Origin: Vairimorpha ceranae
Taxonomy: Eukaryota; Microsporidia; Nosematidae
DNA: 10,768 nucleotides
Assembly (NCBI RefSeq): GCF_000988165.1
Contig: NW_020169408.1
Location: 1-10,768, forward strand
Direction: 5' to 3'
Part shown: positions 8,193 through 10,768 of the stretch, in pieces
How positions within the stretch are numbered: the stretch's first letter is position 1
How the letters are laid out: each line of letters opens with the position of its first letter
Program-made: the position numbers and the translations under genes
Notes under the pieces: model-generated
The model's input: only the letters and a program-made list of their open reading frames with translations
The model's database searches: none
Told to the model about the DNA's origin: nothing

Positions 8193-8854
8193 CTAATTTA
8201 ATTGTATTTTTAAAATAAATCTTCAAATAAAAACAAAGAAATTGTGAACTCCAGTATAGTAATAATATTTTGTTATTTATTTACTTAATGTTATATCTAT
8301 TATTTTATTACCCCTATTATATTTATCGCTGATCTAGGGCAATATAAAAAAAATTATTTGCCGAGCGATGGCTGTGGACAAAAAGTCATAAGATTGTTAT
8401 GTTAAATTTAGATAGTGTTGTGGGGTTTTTATGTAAATATAAATTACTTAGAAGAATTGTTTAGGTTTAAGCTTCTTATGAATTTTTAGAAAGAGAATGA
8501 AATTTGTAAAAGTAGATGAAATTGATTTTTTAAGTACAGAATTAGAAGAAACGAAATAATGTGAAAAAAATTATTTAAGAAGAAGTGATAGGTAAATAAA
8601 CTAAGTAAAGTCGAAGTTAAAGTGATTTGGTTATGACATAATAGTAAAACTACAAAAAGAGAGTTATTAAAGAAAAGTTAAACAGTTTTTTTGCAGCAAA
8701 TTCAGTTAATAATATTTCAACCAATTTTGACTACATAAAGTTTATTTTTTTAGGTTAAATAAAGTTAGATATAATTGTTTCTCGCCGCAACCAATATTGT
8801 CTTGGGGGAAGTTCCGTGAAAAGCGGCTATGGGTCTAACCAAAGCCACGTTTTT
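8193..8854 (-). pseudogene. Reverse transcriptase portion of the pol relic
   Basis: Four blocks are visible. Block 1 (8854-8765) reads VRPIAAFHGTSPKTILVAAR, matching the 'IRPSxSPxxSPIVLVxKK' fingers motif. Block 2 (8742-8617) reads SKLVEILLTEFAAKK then FSLITLF, at the place of 'FSKLDLxxGYxQIxLxxEsxxKTAFs'. Block 3 (8520-8323) reads FHSLSKNS and later NLYLHKNPTTLSKFNITIL, resembling the part after YxDD ('FSxsxxEHxxHLxxVLxxLxxxxLxLNxxKC'). Block 4 (8252-8193) reads VHNFFVFI, a TGA, then RFILKI, resembling the connection motif 'FLGxxxYYRRFIxNF'. About 35 codons around 'DYRxLN' are missing between blocks 1 and 2, and the aspartates of YxDD are gone. The opposite strand is also rather open at 8648-8941, but the minus reading carries the ordered motifs. 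Confidence 0.5.
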
Positions 8855-8987
8855 GATTTTAAATTTTTAAAGTATTTAAACAAAAGTTTTGACATGTGTA
8901 TGTTAACCTCAGCGCTGACAATAATATGCAAAAATGTATAATTAGGATACTATGTAATAACAAAATACAAACAATCTTTTAAAAAGG

Positions 8988-8993
8988 TTTATT
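8988..8993 (-). terminator. Poly(A) signal AATAAA abutting the 431-codon gene
   Basis: AATAAA follows the TAG stop (8994-8996) with no intervening base on the minus strand. It supports this stop as a transcribed gene end with a minimal 3' UTR. Confidence 0.5.
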
Positions 8994-10289
8994 CTAGATT
9001 TTTTTTTTTAATACCTTTTTAAATTCTAAAAGTTTTTTGTAAAATGAATTGAATCTCTTGTTAAAACTTTTCGATAACTTTCTAATTTTACAAAAAGTAC
9101 AACTGGAAGAACAGATATATTCATTACCAACCATATGTAAGCTTTTAAACTTTGATTTAAAAATAAAAAGGTTTTCGGACACCACGGCATATCCTTTAAA
9201 TTTCTTATATGCTAGATTCAACGAATCTACAAAATCTTGCATTGGTGCTTGAGCTGCATTAGTTGTAATTGGATTTATTGTATCTAAAAAACTTGAAAGA
9301 TTACTTAGAGCAAGGATTGATCTGTGCTTTAAGTTATTAGATAAATTAGATATTTCAATTTTTTCTATAAATTGTAATATCTTTTTATTAATATTCGATT
9401 TACAAAACTTTCTAAAGTCTCTTTCGGATTGCTTGTATTTTTTATAAAGTTTACGTTCGTTGGCTGTAAAAATATCAGCCAAATATATCCTATTATGGTT
9501 GTTTTTATTTTTAGATTCTAAAGTTTCTACAATGTTATATTTTCGAATATTAGGTATAATGTTGTCTGTTTTTGATTTTTTCTTTTTGATTTTTACGTTT
9601 TTTTTATTTTTGTAGGCACTACTGGAATATTTGCTATTTTTTGGCTTTTTAATTGATGAATCAATAACATTAGATAGTTTATTGATTTGAGAATTATCTG
9701 GTTTATTGATACAATTAGTTTCCCCGTGGCAAGACTGGTGGTCTGATAAAACAGTAACATTATTAAATTTTTGTAAAGAAGTGTTGTTTTCTTGATTGAT
9801 ATATTGTTCATGTAATAAATCATTTTTAGTTGAACGTAATAACATATTGGTGGTATTTTTGCAGAATTCACTTTTGTGAGAATGTTCCGCCGTATTATTT
9901 TTCGGTTGTTTAATTATACAAAATTGTTTATCACGTTTTAAAGTAATATGTTGATTACTTATGCTATTTTGTGCTATAAAATTACTTTCAGAAGTCATTG
10001 ACAACATTTTATCACTTAAATTATAATCTACATTATTATATCCGTTATTAAAACTTTCATCTATGAAATTTATCAGATCATCTAAAATATTAGAATTAGA
10101 TTGGTTTTCATAAAAATTTTTATCTCCTGTTTTAGTTAGTTCTTGATTCTTTTGTTGTGTCTCTTCGTTTTCACATAATTCTTTTTTTCCAAATGCTTTT
10201 AAAATATCTGATGTATTTTCTATTTCTGATAATAAATTAACATCTAACATTTGTGTTGAACAAAAAATTGTCTTTAACCAAAATAACAT
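8994..10289 (-). CDS. Hypothetical 431-aa protein, Asn/Lys-rich, intronless
   Basis: This is the only long intact ORF in the window, from ATG 10287-10289 to TAG 8994-8996. An ORF of 431 codons is far beyond chance where about one codon in 11 is a stop. The N-terminus MLFWLKTIFCSTQ is weakly hydrophobic and could be a poor signal peptide, or translation may begin at Met14 (MLDVNLLSEI). Residues 20-220 are polar, Asn/Ser/Glu-rich and probably disordered. Residues 226-240 form a basic run (KNKKNVKIKKKKSK), nuclear-localisation-like. Residues 265-431 look folded and helical, with a hydrophobic patch at 323-350 (SILALSNLSSFLDTINPITT) and a cysteine cluster C393, C397, C400. The tail is very basic. 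I recognise no family. The gene sits just upstream of, and on the same strand as, the dead retrotransposon pol, so a former gag-type ORF is possible, but no gag hallmark (CCHC knuckle, capsid motif) is visible. A lineage-specific microsporidian gene is equally likely. Confidence 0.85.
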   Translation of the reverse strand: MLFWLKTIFCSTQMLDVNLLSEIENTSDILKAFGKKELCENEETQQKNQELTKTGDKNFYENQSNSNILDDLINFIDESFNNGYNNVDYNLSDKMLSMTSESNFIAQNSISNQHITLKRDKQFCIIKQPKNNTAEHSHKSEFCKNTTNMLLRSTKNDLLHEQYINQENNTSLQKFNNVTVLSDHQSCHGETNCINKPDNSQINKLSNVIDSSIKKPKNSKYSSSAYKNKKNVKIKKKKSKTDNIIPNIRKYNIVETLESKNKNNHNRIYLADIFTANERKLYKKYKQSERDFRKFCKSNINKKILQFIEKIEISNLSNNLKHRSILALSNLSSFLDTINPITTNAAQAPMQDFVDSLNLAYKKFKGYAVVSENLFIFKSKFKSLHMVGNEYICSSSCTFCKIRKLSKSFNKRFNSFYKKLLEFKKVLKKKI

Positions 10290-10312
10290 TTAACGGCTAA
10301 AATATCTGTAAA

Positions 10313-10326
10313 ATTTATCTGATAAA
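10313..10326. promoter_or_regulatory. GATA-like palindrome, proximal copy
   Basis: ATTTATCTGATAAA contains TTATC-T-GATAA, symmetrical except for the central base, so it offers a GATAA core on each strand. It begins 24 bases upstream of the ATG at 10289. GATA-type zinc-finger factors occur in fungi, including microsporidia. Binding is an inference. Confidence 0.35.
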
Positions 10327-10356
10327 TAATTTTAATACTTATTTGTATTTTATGTT

Positions 10357-10370
10357 ATTTATCTGATAAA
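10357..10370. promoter_or_regulatory. GATA-like palindrome, distal copy
   Basis: This is an exact second copy of ATTTATCTGATAAA, 44 bases beyond the proximal copy. The spacing is about four helical turns, which would place both on the same face of the DNA. Partial copies (TTATCTGAT) occur at about 2821 and 2897, so the core also occurs elsewhere in the window. Confidence 0.35.
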
Positions 10371-10582
10371 ACGATGTTGATATGATATGGCATACTACAA
10401 CAAAAAAGTATATTTTAAAAAAAATAAATTAAATTTTTATAAAAAATTTTACTTTGGTGAATAAAAAATCCTGCAGTAAAAAATTCTATGTTAAAAAAAA
10501 AAATACAGAAATATTGTATCGGAAAAAAAATATATAAATATTTCTTTCACTCCTATATTTGTTGTACTCACGATGACCAATC

Positions 10583-10640
10583 TTAAGAAAATTGTGTGTT
10601 TTAACATTTCATACGTATGAACATTAATATGTTTTCTTAA
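10583..10640. repeat. Perfect 14-bp palindrome inside a 9-bp inverted repeat
   Basis: TTCATACGTATGAA (10608-10621) is a perfect palindrome. It lies between TTAAGAAAA (10583-10591) and its reverse complement TTTTCTTAA (10632-10640). The two symmetry centres are about three bases apart, so a cruciform or a dimeric binding site is possible. It lies about 300 bases upstream of the 431-codon gene. Confidence 0.55.
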
Positions 10641-10768
10641 TCTCAAACATAATTTAAAATGTAATTATTTATGTAAAGATTTGAAATAAATATGCATAAT
10701 CTAGCCTAATTGCTAACAACTTCCAAAAGTATTAAAACTTTATCAAAAAAACATTTTAAAAAAGCGAT

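Larger units (their letters stand above)
6470..8854 (-). pseudogene. pol: Decayed Ty3/gypsy-type retrotransposon pol (RT, RNase H, integrase)
   Basis: Read on the minus strand from 8854 down to 6470, changing frame several times and passing many stops, the translation gives short matches to Ty3/gypsy pol in the correct order. The blocks are reverse transcriptase fingers, palm and thumb (8854-8193), RNase H (8004-7822), the integrase zinc finger (6952-6821) and parts of the integrase core (6813-6470). RT, then RNase H, then integrase is the Ty3/gypsy order; Ty1/copia has integrase before RT. The catalytic YxDD is lost, parts of the RT are deleted, and between RNase H and the zinc finger (about 7200-7640) lies extra broken coding-like sequence, including ELSINEFLNEAMLEDNWKSL. 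It is an old, dead copy. No LTRs, primer-binding site or polypurine tract were identified. The intact ORF at 8994-10289 lies directly upstream on the same strand. Each block alone is weak; their collinearity is the main support. Confidence 0.6.
10290..10768. other. Upstream region of the 431-codon gene
   Basis: AT-rich with no protein-like frame. It contains the duplicated GATA-like palindrome close to the start codon, A/T runs around 10410-10540, and a palindrome cluster at 10583-10640. The immediate 5' leader is short and A/T-rich with an isolated GCCGTTAA next to the ATG. No TATA box can be singled out in sequence this AT-rich. Confidence 0.45.

Noticed and set aside
8799..8840. GGGGGAAGTTCCGTG resembling the CR-I box of RNase P/MRP RNA
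   Set aside because: No CR-V partner was found downstream, and the stretch is better explained as antisense of the RT fingers block.
8648..8941. Plus-strand frame of 97 codons with one TAA, including LGGSSVKSGYGSNQSHVF
   Set aside because: The opposite strand carries ordered reverse-transcriptase motifs that join the blocks further downstream, so this is taken as the antisense reading.
9049..9252. 67-codon plus-strand frame
   Set aside because: Antisense to the C-terminal part of the 431-codon gene, with no independent support.
9593..9871. 92-codon minus-strand frame inside the large gene
   Set aside because: It is a shadow of the 431-codon ORF in another frame. Its composition follows from the host ORF.
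1..10768. tRNA genes, rRNA, CRISPR arrays, bacterial operons
   Set aside because: No cloverleaf B-box-like sequence, rRNA core sequence, regularly spaced repeats or Shine-Dalgarno-led gene strings were seen on either strand.

Overview
The window looks like a piece of a very AT-rich, gene-poor eukaryotic genome. The best fit is a microsporidian of the expanded, low-GC kind; Edhazardia aedis and relatives are known for this. The reasons are an intronless Asn/Lys-rich ORF, AATAAA poly(A) signals lying directly on or within a few bases of stop codons, very long A+T spacers, and decayed copies of two transposon types common in microsporidia. The assignment is an inference from composition and layout. 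No rRNA, tRNA or diagnostic housekeeping gene was found to confirm it.

Layout, left to right. (1) 1-59 (+) reads as the last 18 codons of a gene that runs in from the left edge. (2) 205-390 is an island of about 41% GC with a protein-like minus-strand frame after a TTTCAG acceptor, interrupted by one TAG. (3) 660-981 holds a hairpin and a doubtful small membrane ORF. (4) About 2100-2690 (-) is a heavily mutated relic resembling an ISXO2/IS1595-like (Merlin-type) DDE transposase, with a perfect 15-bp hairpin inside it. (5) 3898-4427 (-) is a small Lys-rich gene broken into two frames. (6) 4759-4928 and 5413-5690 are short islands of protein-like sequence, probably debris. (7) About 6470-8854 (-) reads, through many stops and frameshifts, as a Ty3/gypsy retrotransposon pol relic in the order reverse transcriptase, RNase H, zinc finger, integrase. 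(8) 8994-10289 (-) is the one large intact gene, 431 codons with no recognised family. (9) 10290-10768 is its upstream region, with a duplicated GATA-like palindrome close to the start codon.

The only gene that is clearly still maintained is the 431-aa ORF. It lies immediately 5' of the dead pol, on the same strand, where a retrotransposon gag would be. It is intact while pol is ruined, so it is either an unrelated host gene or a retained, exapted former element ORF. All relic calls come from reading translations by eye against remembered family patterns. A profile search would settle them.
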